A DNA stretch of 64,000 nt from Acerihabitans sp015654925 (GTDB taxonomy: Bacteria > Pseudomonadota > Gammaproteobacteria > Enterobacterales > Enterobacteriaceae), in assembly GCF_047324175.1 (NCBI RefSeq), contig NZ_CP178732.1, positions 3,038,001 to 3,102,000 on the forward strand, written 5' to 3'. The translations under genes and the position numbers were made by a program. Below are positions 1 through 7,676 of this stretch, in pieces; the stretch's first letter is position 1; each line of letters opens with the position of its first letter. The notes beneath the pieces are model-generated. The model had not been told where the DNA came from. It saw nothing but the letters and a program-made list of their open reading frames with translations, and ran no database searches.

Positions 1-1
1 C

Positions 2-853
2 GGGGCCAGGCGCTCCACTCATAATGAAATCCCGTGTATCAGCGGCCCGCACCGGGGCGAGGCGTTGGCCGCCATTGCGGCTGCGCTGGCGGCGCAAGCG
101 CAGCTACGCGGCAAAACCGCCACCGTCATCCCTTATATGCCCCTAAGCCGGGCCATGGAAATCGCGCGCCATTATCCTTACGCCAGGGTAGTCATGCACG
201 GCGCCGAAGCAACGATCCCCGTGCTACCGGGTGGATTGAACGCCCAGTTGACGCGCTGGCATGCACACCATCGCAACCGGACCAAAGCCGAACTGCGCGC
301 CTTTGAGCGTTTGGGTAACCATGTTGAATGGCTGCCGTTAACTGAAAACCTCTTTACCGTCGCGGCCAGGCTGATTGCCGATAACAGGGAAAAATACGGC
401 AGCCATCAGGGCAGCGAATGGATGCAGAATATATTTAACGGACAACGCCATTCGGCGATCATCGATACGGCTATCGCCGCCGTCGCCAAAAAAAATAACT
501 GCATTTCTGCGATAACTATTTTTTATCATTTTGGCCAAACGCTGCATGCCCGTTATTACGGCTCGGATTACCAGGATATCGCCAATGATTTCAGGTATTT
601 TGCGTTAACATATTATCATTCACTTGATTATGCTGATGAACATAATATTACCCAATGCCGGCTGTCTGTTTCCGCTTTGCATGCCAAAACGTTCCGTGGA
701 GCACAGTTAGAGCCATTGGCCGCATTGCTGTTATTCACCGACCGACCGGACCTGGCGCGGACATCTTGTGAAAATTACAACCGCCGCTTTCATCGGTATT
801 ATCAGCGGCATTTCTCCAAGCATCTCACCGCCGAGTGGTTACAACTGGAATAA
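2..853 (+). CDS. FemAB/GNAT-like acyltransferase-type protein, 5' end cut by window
   Basis: The frame is open from the left edge of the window, so the start codon lies outside; the TTG at 65 is only the first possible start inside. The last 120 residues carry a pattern typical of the peptidogalycan-biosynthesis/FemAB-like GNAT group: HARYYG, followed by a run with an aromatic pair (TYYHSLDYADEH) and a late basic turn (HAKTFRG). In the family this region belongs to the second acyltransferase fold. Neither substrate nor pathway can be told. The stop lies 11 bases before the next gene, whose ribosome site (aaggag) overlaps the end, so the two are probably co-transcribed. A family-level call only; a more diverged acetyltransferase is possible. 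Confidence 0.5.
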   Translation, partial: GARRSTHNEIPCISGPHRGEALAAIAAALAAQAQLRGKTATVIPYMPLSRAMEIARHYPYARVVMHGAEATIPVLPGGLNAQLTRWHAHHRNRTKAELRAFERLGNHVEWLPLTENLFTVAARLIADNREKYGSHQGSEWMQNIFNGQRHSAIIDTAIAAVAKKNNCISAITIFYHFGQTLHARYYGSDYQDIANDFRYFALTYYHSLDYADEHNITQCRLSVSALHAKTFRGAQLEPLAALLLFTDRPDLARTSCENYNRRFHRYYQRHFSKHLTAEWLQLE

Positions 854-864
854 GGAGAATCGGC

Positions 865-1200
865 ATGCTGCATCTTATGTATTTATTAAAACCCACCGGG
901 CAGGCGCAACGGGATATGGCGGCTTTCTGGCGGTGGGTGAGCGAACGCGACCGCTGGTTTTACCACACCCTGGTCATGGCCGGCGATCGCCGCTGGTACA
1001 TACGCACCGTGGGTAATCATGTCCATTGCCTGGAGCACTATGTTTCATTCGCGGACGAAGCGGCCTGGGGCGAGTATCGCCGGGCGGTATCCGCACTGGG
1101 CAAAGATCCCGTCTGGGAAAAAAAACGCATCGAACAGGACGACTGGTGGGAAATTATCGATGCCCGTTTATTAAACGATGCGCCGTTAATCAGGAGCTGA
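865..1200 (+). CDS. Small Trp/Arg-rich protein of unknown function (possible ABM-like dimeric alpha-beta barrel)
   Basis: This gene encodes 111 residues. The ATG at 865 is chosen because aaggag lies 8 bases upstream, although the frame stays open to 835. The protein is rich in Trp, Tyr and Arg, has no signal peptide or membrane segment, and ends with a short beta-like segment (WWEIIDARLL). Size and composition resemble ferredoxin-like ABM/NIPSNAP-type domains, but I recognise no diagnostic motif, so this is a fold guess. It sits between an acyltransferase-like gene and an FMN-oxidase-like gene with almost no spacing, suggesting a three-gene operon. Confidence 0.45.
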   Translation: MLHLMYLLKPTGQAQRDMAAFWRWVSERDRWFYHTLVMAGDRRWYIRTVGNHVHCLEHYVSFADEAAWGEYRRAVSALGKDPVWEKKRIEQDDWWEIIDARLLNDAPLIRS

Positions 1201-1202
1201 TC

Positions 1203-1739
1203 ATGTCCGATATCTTCCACGACAATGCAAGCCGCAGTGAATATTTGCTGGATAATGCCCGTTTTTTTAACCTGGCCACCTCGTCGGCGGTGGGCGAACC
1301 ATGGATCGCGACGCTGAATTATGTCGTCAAACGGTCGCCGCTGCGGCTGTTCTGGTATTCGATGGCACAGTCGTTACATTCACAAAATATCCGGCGGCGG
1401 GCCGCGGTAAGCGGGGCAATCTATCTGACCGCCATCCCCGATTCGCCGCTGCCCGGCCTCGACGGCGCACAGTTTACCGGCACGGCGCGGGAAATAGAGC
1501 GGAACGAATGCGCCGACGTGCATGACTATTATTATCTGCACAATTTTCCGGATAGCCGCATAAGAGCGCAATGGATGCTGCCGTTAAGCGAGTTTGCCGG
1601 CGCTGGCAAACGGCGCTTTTATGAATTGCGCCTGGAGCAATGGTGGTTATTGGATCTCGAAGGCTGGCGGCAGAATAAAGAGGATTGCCGCATCCCCGTG
1701 CCGCTAGCATCCCTTTATGTCCCGAGCCGGCCGTTATAA
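1203..1739 (+). CDS. Pyridoxamine 5'-phosphate oxidase-like FMN-binding protein
   Basis: A protein of 178 residues starting with the ATG at 1203, two bases after the preceding stop. The N-terminal half shows the split-barrel pattern: a helix (residues 8-20), then FFNLATSSAVGEPWIATLNYV, a long strand with LRLFWYS, and SLHSQNIRRRAAVSGAIYLTA, where family members contact the FMN phosphate. It resembles the YhbP/PNPOx-like group, whose members bind flavin or F420 and often have no defined reaction. Its last six bases overlap the 3' end of the convergent nifM. It is not one of the usual nif genes. Confidence 0.7.
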   Translation: MSDIFHDNASRSEYLLDNARFFNLATSSAVGEPWIATLNYVVKRSPLRLFWYSMAQSLHSQNIRRRAAVSGAIYLTAIPDSPLPGLDGAQFTGTAREIERNECADVHDYYYLHNFPDSRIRAQWMLPLSEFAGAGKRRFYELRLEQWWLLDLEGWRQNKEDCRIPVPLASLYVPSRPL

Positions 1740-2636
1740 TGCATCCAGCCATTGGCGCTGATAGCGTTGCCGTTCCCGCGTCTGCAACTGCCGGCGCACC
1801 GTCGCCAGCGCTTGTTCCCGCGGGATGGGCGCGGCGGGACGAATCGCGCGGCACAATAACAGATGCAGGCCCATGGGACTGGTGACAATGTCACTTACCT
1901 GCCCTGCCGGCAGGGCAAACAGCACCCGCTCCAGGGATTCATACAATAACCCGCGGCTAATCCAGCCCAGATTGCCCCCGTCCAGGGCGGTGGGGCATTC
2001 CGAATGGCGCTGCGCCAAGCGGGCAAAATCGGCGGCGGGGTTTTCTATAATTGAATGCGCAACAATTGAATGCGCGACGACGGAATGTTCCCCGGCGGAA
2101 TCCTTGCCGGAGGAAGGGTGCAAAAGCCGGTGCAGCGCCTCGATGCGTGGGCGCGCCTGTTCCAGCCGGCAGCCGGGCTGCTCATCATCTACGGTAAGCA
2201 GGATATGGCTGCATTCGCGCTGTTCGGGACGCAGGAATTTAGCCTGGTGTTCCAGATACCATTGGACGACCTGGGCGTCGTCCGGCGTCGGCGCCTGGGC
2301 CGCCACCCGCGCCAGCATTTTATCCAGCAGGACCTCGTGGGTCATGGCCTGATACAGGCCGCGCGCGTCCAGGCCCAGTCGCGCCAGCTGCCGCGGTTCC
2401 ACCGCAGCGGTATCCAGGCGCTGGTCGAGAGCGGCCACCGCGGCCTGGATATCGCTTTCGGCGGCGCTCAGACCCTGCGCCAGGGCCTGCTGCTCTATCC
2501 GGCTTTCCAAAGTCAGTTGCCGGGCATAGCGCGGTTCAAACTCGGTGAGCTGCTCGGCGGTTAATTGCCAGGGCGGGATCTTATAAAGCGCAAGGGATAA
2601 TTTCAGCCGGCTGTAAATGCGCCATATTTCCATCAT
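1734..2636 (-). CDS. nifM: NifM, parvulin-type peptidyl-prolyl isomerase for nitrogenase Fe protein maturation
   Basis: NifM is needed to mature the NifH dimer. This 300-residue protein has the N-terminal helical region of the family (residues 1-130) and a PpiC/parvulin domain (about 135-285) with the pattern REQRECSHILLTV and, later, GGNLGWISRGLLYESLERVLF. The start at 2636 follows gaggag by 5 bases; ATG 2633 is an alternative. It is the last gene of nifUSVWZM, 9 bases after nifZ, and overlaps the convergent FMN-oxidase-like gene by six bases. Between residues 180 and 200 a short tandem repeat (VVAHSIVAHSII) lengthens the loop before the catalytic domain. Confidence 0.93.
   Translation of the reverse strand: MMEIWRIYSRLKLSLALYKIPPWQLTAEQLTEFEPRYARQLTLESRIEQQALAQGLSAAESDIQAAVAALDQRLDTAAVEPRQLARLGLDARGLYQAMTHEVLLDKMLARVAAQAPTPDDAQVVQWYLEHQAKFLRPEQRECSHILLTVDDEQPGCRLEQARPRIEALHRLLHPSSGKDSAGEHSVVAHSIVAHSIIENPAADFARLAQRHSECPTALDGGNLGWISRGLLYESLERVLFALPAGQVSDIVTSPMGLHLLLCRAIRPAAPIPREQALATVRRQLQTRERQRYQRQWLDAL
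2050..2094. repeat. 15-bp tandem repeat inside nifM (two copies plus a degenerate third)
   Basis: Two adjacent 15-base units (2050-2064 and 2065-2079) differ at only two or three positions, and a weaker third follows (2080-2094). Since 15 is divisible by 3, the frame is kept and the repeat encodes iterated A-H-S-I-V-like residues in NifM. Confidence 0.75.
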
Positions 2637-2645
2637 CCATTCTCC

Positions 2646-3089
2646 TCAGGATTCGATCAGCCGCGCCGCCAGCGCCGCTTCCGGCACGCGAAACAACCGT
2701 CCCTCGAACAGCACCACATACGACATCGGCTGGCGATCGCGGATTTCATCCATGATCTGGCCCACCTGCCCTTCGCTGACCACCGGTTCCCCGCCGACGG
2801 CCAAAGGCAGCGCGGCGCTGACCCAGTCGCCGTACTGGAACTCGCCGGCAATCCACGGCGCGCTGCCGGAAATCAGCTCTTGTTCGCGGCACCCCACGAT
2901 ACAGTCCTCTTCCACAAAGTGGACCTGGTAAATCAGGTTATCCTGCAGGAACGTGCCCCATTCGCGCACATATCCGACGCTGCCTTTACGCACCAGCATC
3001 GCCCCGCGGGGCTTGCCGGGGAATGTGCCGTCATTGCGCAGCGAGCGAATGACCCGCACCCGGTCGCCAAATTCATAGCTGGGTTTCAT
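2646..3089 (-). CDS. nifZ: NifZ, P-cluster maturation factor
   Basis: NifZ assists formation of the second P-cluster on the MoFe protein. The 147-residue product opens with the family pattern YEFGDRVRVIRSLRNDGTFP and continues with GSVGYVREWGTFLQDNLIYQVHF, the two SH3-like repeats seen in NifZ; a second similar block lies at about 85-140. Its start overlaps the nifW stop by four bases, indicating translational coupling. The C-terminal half makes it one of the longer NifZ versions. Confidence 0.93.
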   Translation of the reverse strand: MKPSYEFGDRVRVIRSLRNDGTFPGKPRGAMLVRKGSVGYVREWGTFLQDNLIYQVHFVEEDCIVGCREQELISGSAPWIAGEFQYGDWVSAALPLAVGGEPVVSEGQVGQIMDEIRDRQPMSYVVLFEGRLFRVPEAALAARLIES

Positions 3090-3445
3090 GGTAATACCTC
3101 CATTAATGCGCTCCAGGGGATAAAACTGGCTTTATGGCGTTGATAAATGGCCATTGCCGAGGTCGCCGCCAGTTCCCCTTGCAGAAAATGCCGATAGCTT
3201 TGGTCAAGCAGGTGCCGCGCCATCGACCAGCGGGCTTTGTTGCGGGCCAGTTCCCCCGCATCCCCCGAGGCCAGGCCGGCGAGCGGCACGCTGATGACCT
3301 GCGCCAGCCGGCGGTGGAATTCATGCATGATATGCAGCCGTTTGGCGCGAATCACCGCCGGATCGGCAGGCAGTTCGAAATAATCGAAAAACGCCTCGGC
3401 GGTATCCAGCCCATCGATGCCGGGCAGTGACGTAAACCATTCCAT
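3086..3445 (-). CDS. nifW: NifW, nitrogenase stabilising/protective protein
   Basis: NifW binds the MoFe protein and is thought to protect it from oxygen or help its assembly. The start is placed at 3445 because the product then begins MEWFTSLPGIDGLDTAEAFF, matching the known NifW N-terminus; the reading frame itself extends to 3688 in antisense of nifV. Length 119 residues. The gene starts within two bases of the nifV stop and ends in a four-base overlap with nifZ, so it is embedded in one operon. Confidence 0.92.
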   Translation of the reverse strand: MEWFTSLPGIDGLDTAEAFFDYFELPADPAVIRAKRLHIMHEFHRRLAQVISVPLAGLASGDAGELARNKARWSMARHLLDQSYRHFLQGELAATSAMAIYQRHKASFIPWSALMEVLP

Positions 3446-3446
3446 C

Positions 3447-4607
3447 TTAGCCTCCCGAACAAAGCGCCAGACCGATATCCGGCCCGGCGACGCCGTAGAA
3501 TTCGGCATAGAGATCGTGCAACTGGCGCTCCGAGGGGCTGTGCTTCCAGATCTCGGCGCGGCTGCGCAGCGCCAGCAGCAGTTGTTCCGCCTGGGCGGCG
3601 GCCAGGGTATATCCCAGATCGCCAAAAATGCGATGCACCGCATGACGGCCGGAATGTTTGCCCAATACCAGCGTATGGCGGCGGCCAAGCAGCGCCGGGT
3701 CGATACTCTGGTAGCAGGCGGGATTTTTTAATAACCCCGCCACATGAATGCCCGACTCATGGGTAAATACCTGCTCGCCCATCAGCGGCAGCTGCGCGTC
3801 TATCGGCCGCCGCGCGGCGTCGGATACCTGCCGGCAGAGATCGGGCAGCCGGTCGAACACAATGCCGGTATCCCGGCCCAGGCAGGCGGTGATGGCCATG
3901 GCCACGCTTTCCAGCGCCGCATTGCCGGCGCGTTCGCCCAGCCCCATCACGGTGGTATTGACATGGGTTGCCCCTGCCCGCACCGCCGCCAGGGTATTGG
4001 CGGTGGCCATGCCCAGATCGTTATGGGCGTGCATCTCGATCTCGCCCTGCCAGTGACACCGTAACGCAGCGATGCGCTCGAAGGTGGCAAACGGATCGAG
4101 CACGCCCAAGGTGTCGGCAAAACGCAGCCGCAGGGCGCCGGTATCGCCGGCCACGGCGGCAATGCGCCGCAGTTCCTCATCGCTGGCGCGGGAGGCGTCC
4201 TCGCATCCGATGCTGACCCGCAGCCCGCATTGCCGGGCAAAGGCCACCTGCCGGGCCAATTCCTGCGCCAGCTGCGGCCAGGATAGCTGCAATTTGTAAT
4301 CGCGCAGGCGGGCCGATGCCGGCAGCGAAATATCCACCCAGTCCATGCCCGCATCGGCCGCCAGCCGGATTTCCCGGCGGTTTAACCGGCACCAGGCCAT
4401 CAGGGTATGGTCCGGCAAGGCTTGGCGCACCTGGGCGATGCGCCGGCACTCCTCATCCCCCATCGCCGGGGTGCCGACTTCCAGCTCCCCCACCCCGGCC
4501 CGGGCCAGCGCGCGGGCGACAGCCACCTTTTCCCCGGCGCTGAACGCCACGCCCGGACTTTGCTCGCCGTCGCGCAGCGTAGTGTCATTAATCACGATCG
4601 CGCTCAT
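3447..4607 (-). CDS. nifV: NifV, homocitrate synthase
   Basis: NifV condenses acetyl-CoA with 2-oxoglutarate to give homocitrate, the organic ligand of FeMo-co. The 386-residue protein has the TIM-barrel pattern of the HMGL/alpha-IPM synthase family: NDTTLRDGEQSPGVAF near the N-terminus (metal-binding Asp and substrate-binding Arg), MHAHNDLGMA with the paired metal-binding His, and NTTVMGLGERAGNA. The C-terminal HESGIHVAGLLKNP and LGKHSGRHA segments are also typical. Spacing to nifS is 18 bases. Confidence 0.95.
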   Translation of the reverse strand: MSAIVINDTTLRDGEQSPGVAFSAGEKVAVARALARAGVGELEVGTPAMGDEECRRIAQVRQALPDHTLMAWCRLNRREIRLAADAGMDWVDISLPASARLRDYKLQLSWPQLAQELARQVAFARQCGLRVSIGCEDASRASDEELRRIAAVAGDTGALRLRFADTLGVLDPFATFERIAALRCHWQGEIEMHAHNDLGMATANTLAAVRAGATHVNTTVMGLGERAGNAALESVAMAITACLGRDTGIVFDRLPDLCRQVSDAARRPIDAQLPLMGEQVFTHESGIHVAGLLKNPACYQSIDPALLGRRHTLVLGKHSGRHAVHRIFGDLGYTLAAAQAEQLLLALRSRAEIWKHSPSERQLHDLYAEFYGVAGPDIGLALCSGG

Positions 4608-4625
4608 AGATCGGGTTTCCCGTGG

Positions 4626-5834
4626 TTAACCATAGGTCGGCACAAAGCCATTGTTGGCCGCATTCAGCGGCCGGTCGCCCTGCCAGTAAGGGGACAGCGC
4701 GCGCAGGCGGGCGATCAGCGGCGGCAGTTGCTCGATGACGTAATCGATCTCTTTTTCGCGCGTATAGCGGGATAAGGAGAACCGGATGGTGCCGTGGGCG
4801 GCGGTATAGGGAATGCCCATGGCCCGCATCACGTGCGAGGGCTCCAGCGAGCCGGAGGTGCAGGCGCTGCCGCTGGAGGCGGCGATCCGGCAGTGGTTGA
4901 GCAGCAGCAGAATGGCTTCGCCTTCGATATATTCGAACGCGATATTTACCGTGTTGGGGGTGCGCGGCTGGCCGCCGCCCATCACCAGGGTATGGGGAAT
5001 GGCGGCCAGCACGGCCTGCTGCAGGCGATCGCGCATCGGCGCGATTTGCCGGGTCATCATGGGCAGATGGATATCCGCCAGCTCCGCCGCCGCGCCCATA
5101 CCGACGATGCCGACGATATTTTCCGTACCGGCGCGCCGGCCGCGTTCCTGGTGGCCGCCGCGCAGCAGGGGCCGGAAGCGGGTGCCGCGCCGCAGATAAA
5201 GGCAGCCGATGCCTTTGGGACCGTGAAATTTATGCCCGGAGCAGGAAAGCATATCGATGGCGGTGGCGCCCACCGCCACCGGAATTTTGCCTACCGCCTG
5301 CACGCCGTCGCAGTGAAACAGGACCCCGTGCTGATGGGCCAGTTCGGCCATGGCGGCCACCGGATACACCACGCCGGTCTCATTGTTGGCCCACATAATG
5401 GACACCACCGCCACCCGATCGCTTAACGCCGCGCGATAAGCCGCCATATCCAGCGCGCCGTCGCCGTCCACCGGTATGCGGTGAATCAGGTATCCCTGGC
5501 GTTCCAGGTGCTCGCAGACCTGCAGCGTGGCGGGATGCTCCACGATGCTGGTGACGATTTCCCGGCGCTCGGGATAGGCCTCTACCGCCGACAGGATGGC
5601 GGTGGAGGTGGCTTCGGTGGCGCAGGAGGTGAAAATAATTTCGCTATCAAAGCGCGCTCCCAGTAGGCTGGCCACCTGTTCACGGGCCTTGATCAGGGCG
5701 ATGCCGGCGGGCTGGCCGAAATCATGAATGGAAGAAGGATTGCCGTAATGCTCGCTCAGGAACGGCATCATGGCTTCCAGTACCATGGGGTCCAGGCGGG
5801 TGGTGGCGTTATTATCCAGATAGATCGCTTTCAT
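4626..5834 (-). CDS. nifS: NifS, cysteine desulfurase
   Basis: NifS is a PLP enzyme that releases sulfur from cysteine and passes it to NifU. The 402-residue sequence shows YLDNNATT at the N-terminus, the PLP-stacking His near residue 100 (VEHPAT), the Schiff-base Lys near 202 in SGHKFHGPKGIG, and the mobile-loop persulfide Cys near 325 in SSGSACTSG. It lies 16 bases after nifU. Length and motifs are ordinary for a nif-type class I desulfurase. Confidence 0.95.
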   Translation of the reverse strand: MKAIYLDNNATTRLDPMVLEAMMPFLSEHYGNPSSIHDFGQPAGIALIKAREQVASLLGARFDSEIIFTSCATEATSTAILSAVEAYPERREIVTSIVEHPATLQVCEHLERQGYLIHRIPVDGDGALDMAAYRAALSDRVAVVSIMWANNETGVVYPVAAMAELAHQHGVLFHCDGVQAVGKIPVAVGATAIDMLSCSGHKFHGPKGIGCLYLRRGTRFRPLLRGGHQERGRRAGTENIVGIVGMGAAAELADIHLPMMTRQIAPMRDRLQQAVLAAIPHTLVMGGGQPRTPNTVNIAFEYIEGEAILLLLNHCRIAASSGSACTSGSLEPSHVMRAMGIPYTAAHGTIRFSLSRYTREKEIDYVIEQLPPLIARLRALSPYWQGDRPLNAANNGFVPTYG

Positions 5835-5850
5835 CGGCTTACCTCATTGC

Positions 5851-6708
5851 TTATTCAATGTTACTGGTGGGCAGCGCGGCGCCATCGGCCACCACATGCA
5901 TAAACCGGCCGAGCCGTTCAATCAATTTCTGTTGCAGCCAGGCCAGGGTCATATCGGTCATCATGCAGCCGCTGCAACTGCCGGACAGCGCAACGGTCAC
6001 CTGCTTGTCGCCGACGCCCAGCAAGCGCATATCGCCGCCGTCCGCCTGGATGTGCGGGCGCAGGCCGGCGATCACCTCTTCCACCGCCAGCCAGTTTTCA
6101 TCGCGCGCCACCGGCGCCGCGGCGGCCGCGGCCACCGGCTGCCGGCTGAGGATTTCGCCCAGGGTCTGCTCTATTTTTTCATGGCAGGAAGTGCAGCCGC
6201 CGCCGGCCTTGGTGTAATTAATCACGTCCTCCAGGGTAGTGAGGCCGTTTTCCGTCACCGCCCGGCGAATATGGCCCTCGTCGACGCCAAAACATTTGCA
6301 AATCAGCGCCCCTTCGTCGTGGTCGGCTTCGGGGGCTTCGCCGCGAAACTGGGCGATTGCGGCGCGCAGCGCTTCCTGGCCCATCACCGAACAGTGCATT
6401 TTTTCCGGCGGCAGGCCGTCGAGATAATCGGCAATCTGCTTATTGGTGAGCAATGCGGCTTCGGTCAGGGTGCGGCCGATAATCAGTTCGGTCAGCGCGG
6501 AGGACGACGCGATGGCGCTGCCGCAGCCAAACGTCTGAAACCCCGCCTCCTCGATCACTTCCGTTACCGGATCGACGCGCAGCATCAGACGCAGCGCGTC
6601 ACCGCAGCTCAGCGAGCCGACGTCCCCGATAGCGTTCGCCTGTTCGACGACTTTGGCATTACGCGGGTGAAAAAAATGATCTTTAACTTTTTCTGAATAG
6701 TTCCACAT
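5851..6708 (-). CDS. nifU: NifU, three-domain Fe-S scaffold
   Basis: NifU builds Fe-S clusters for nitrogenase. The 285-residue protein has all three modules: an IscU-like domain with Cys 35, 62 and 106; a Bfd-like [2Fe-2S] domain with CKC (137/139) and CTSC (172/175); and a C-terminal Nfu domain with CSGC (245/248). An Ala-rich linker (about 192-200) joins the last two. It begins 15 bases after the IscA-like gene, so both probably use the promoter at 7097-7111. Confidence 0.95.
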   Translation of the reverse strand: MWNYSEKVKDHFFHPRNAKVVEQANAIGDVGSLSCGDALRLMLRVDPVTEVIEEAGFQTFGCGSAIASSSALTELIIGRTLTEAALLTNKQIADYLDGLPPEKMHCSVMGQEALRAAIAQFRGEAPEADHDEGALICKCFGVDEGHIRRAVTENGLTTLEDVINYTKAGGGCTSCHEKIEQTLGEILSRQPVAAAAAAPVARDENWLAVEEVIAGLRPHIQADGGDMRLLGVGDKQVTVALSGSCSGCMMTDMTLAWLQQKLIERLGRFMHVVADGAALPTSNIE

Positions 6709-6723
6709 AAATTTTTCTCCGGC

Positions 6724-7062
6724 TCACAGGCTCATAGCCTGCGGTGATGCGCAAACCTGATTGTCGCAGTGACAGGCTGTCGCCTGTAATTCAACCCATA
6801 AACCCCGTTGCCCGTCCTGCTCGCCCACGCGGATCGCCGCGCCCTGCAGGTAAGGCCAGTGGGCGATGGCGGCCAGCAATGTCAGTCCCTGATAGTCAAC
6901 CGCATAATCCTCCGCCCTTGGCTGCCGGCTCCAGGCCAGGCCGATCTGCCAGCCGCGGCAGGTATCGCCGTCCAGCGCAATCCGTAAACCGGCGCAGGGT
7001 TCCGCCAGCTGCCGGCGCAAAACAAGCAGTTGTTGCAAGGCTTCCGCTTCGATCTGAATCAT
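6724..7062 (-). CDS. IscA/HesB-like protein of the nif cluster
   Basis: The start at 7062 (MIQIEAEAL) is preferred because ggag lies 7 bases upstream; the frame also allows a TTG at 7077. The 112-residue product has the HesB/IscA length and layout: an early helix, GLRIALDGDTCRGWQIGL (first conserved Cys), and a C-terminal Cys cluster. That cluster reads ACHCDNQVC rather than the usual CGCG. Family members carry iron or Fe-S clusters for delivery to targets. A small gene of this type between nifX and nifU is also known in other diazotrophs. First gene of the iscA-nifUSVWZM unit. Confidence 0.75.
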   Translation of the reverse strand: MIQIEAEALQQLLVLRRQLAEPCAGLRIALDGDTCRGWQIGLAWSRQPRAEDYAVDYQGLTLLAAIAHWPYLQGAAIRVGEQDGQRGLWVELQATACHCDNQVCASPQAMSL

Positions 7063-7096
7063 GATGTCGCTCCGCAATGGGGTTAATATCTATTGA

Positions 7097-7111
7097 GCAA
7101 ATGTGATGCCA
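7097..7111 (-). promoter_or_regulatory. Sigma-54 (-24/-12) promoter of the iscA-nifUSVWZM unit
   Basis: On the minus strand the element reads TGGCATCACATTTGC, an exact GG-N10-GC spacing with a consensus-like TTTGC. It lies 35 bases upstream of the IscA-like start and about 85 bases downstream of a NifA-type site. Confidence 0.85.
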
Positions 7112-7157
7112 GTCACATCTTTATCGATAATTCAACGAGATAGGCCTGCGCACTTAA

Positions 7158-7180
7158 TAAAAACCCCGAACATGTCGGGG
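7158..7180 (-). terminator. Rho-independent terminator after nifENX
   Basis: On the minus strand a CCCCGA/TCGGGG stem with a CATGT loop is followed by TTTTTATT. It sits just downstream of the nifX stop and upstream of the next sigma-54 promoter, separating the two units. Confidence 0.8.
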
Positions 7181-7194
7181 CGGGTTGTCGGTTT

Positions 7195-7210
7195 TGTCAG
7201 GGAAATGACA
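7195..7210. promoter_or_regulatory. NifA upstream activator site (TGT-N10-ACA) for the nifU unit
   Basis: A perfect TGT-N10-ACA lies about 85 bases upstream of the -24 element at 7097-7111 and just after the nifX stop. This is the known NifA binding consensus and spacing. Confidence 0.8.
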
Positions 7211-7214
7211 CAAA

Positions 7215-7676
7215 TCAGCGTTCGTCTTCCTCCCAGCGGCTCTCCTGCTGGTAACGTTCGAACCGGCGGGGATCGCGTTTGTCCTGGTGGCGCTGCACGG
7301 TCGGCGCGTCCCAGTTTTGCTGGAGCTCCGTCAGCAGGCCGGCGATGGAGGTGGCGGCGGGCACGCTCACCGCCCGCACGCCGACGCGCAGCAATTGCCG
7401 GAACACGCTCTCGCCGACCGCCACGCAGTAGAGCGACAGGCAACCGTCCAGCGCGGCGATACGGCTGCTTAATTTATCGAGATCGTGTCCCGGCTGGACG
7501 ATAAAATCCGTCACCTGCAATAACGTTACCCGATCGGGTTTTACCCCGTAGATCGCCAGCCGGGGCGTCGAGCCGAAATGCTGATTCACCACGTGCAGAT
7601 CGGAACTGGCGAAAGCGACCCGCAGGGCCCAGTCGGCGGCGGTGGTCACCGTGAGATTGCGCTGGAAGTTATTCAT
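7215..7676 (-). CDS. nifX: NifX, FeMo-co precursor (NifB-co/VK-cluster) carrier
   Basis: NifX holds FeMo-co intermediates between NifB and NifEN. The 153-residue protein contains the dinitrogenase iron-molybdenum cofactor-binding fold: RVAFASSDLHVVNQHFGSTP near the N-terminus, with the conserved His, and a C-terminal charged tail rich in Arg and Glu. It starts in a four-base overlap with the nifN stop, so translation is coupled. A terminator follows. Confidence 0.94.
   Translation of the reverse strand: MNNFQRNLTVTTAADWALRVAFASSDLHVVNQHFGSTPRLAIYGVKPDRVTLLQVTDFIVQPGHDLDKLSSRIAALDGCLSLYCVAVGESVFRQLLRVGVRAVSVPAATSIAGLLTELQQNWDAPTVQRHQDKRDPRRFERYQQESRWEEDER

Noticed and set aside
3086..3688. 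Long 200-residue frame covering nifW
   Set aside because: Only residues from MEWF onward match NifW; the upstream 81 residues are antisense of nifV, so the start was set to 3445.
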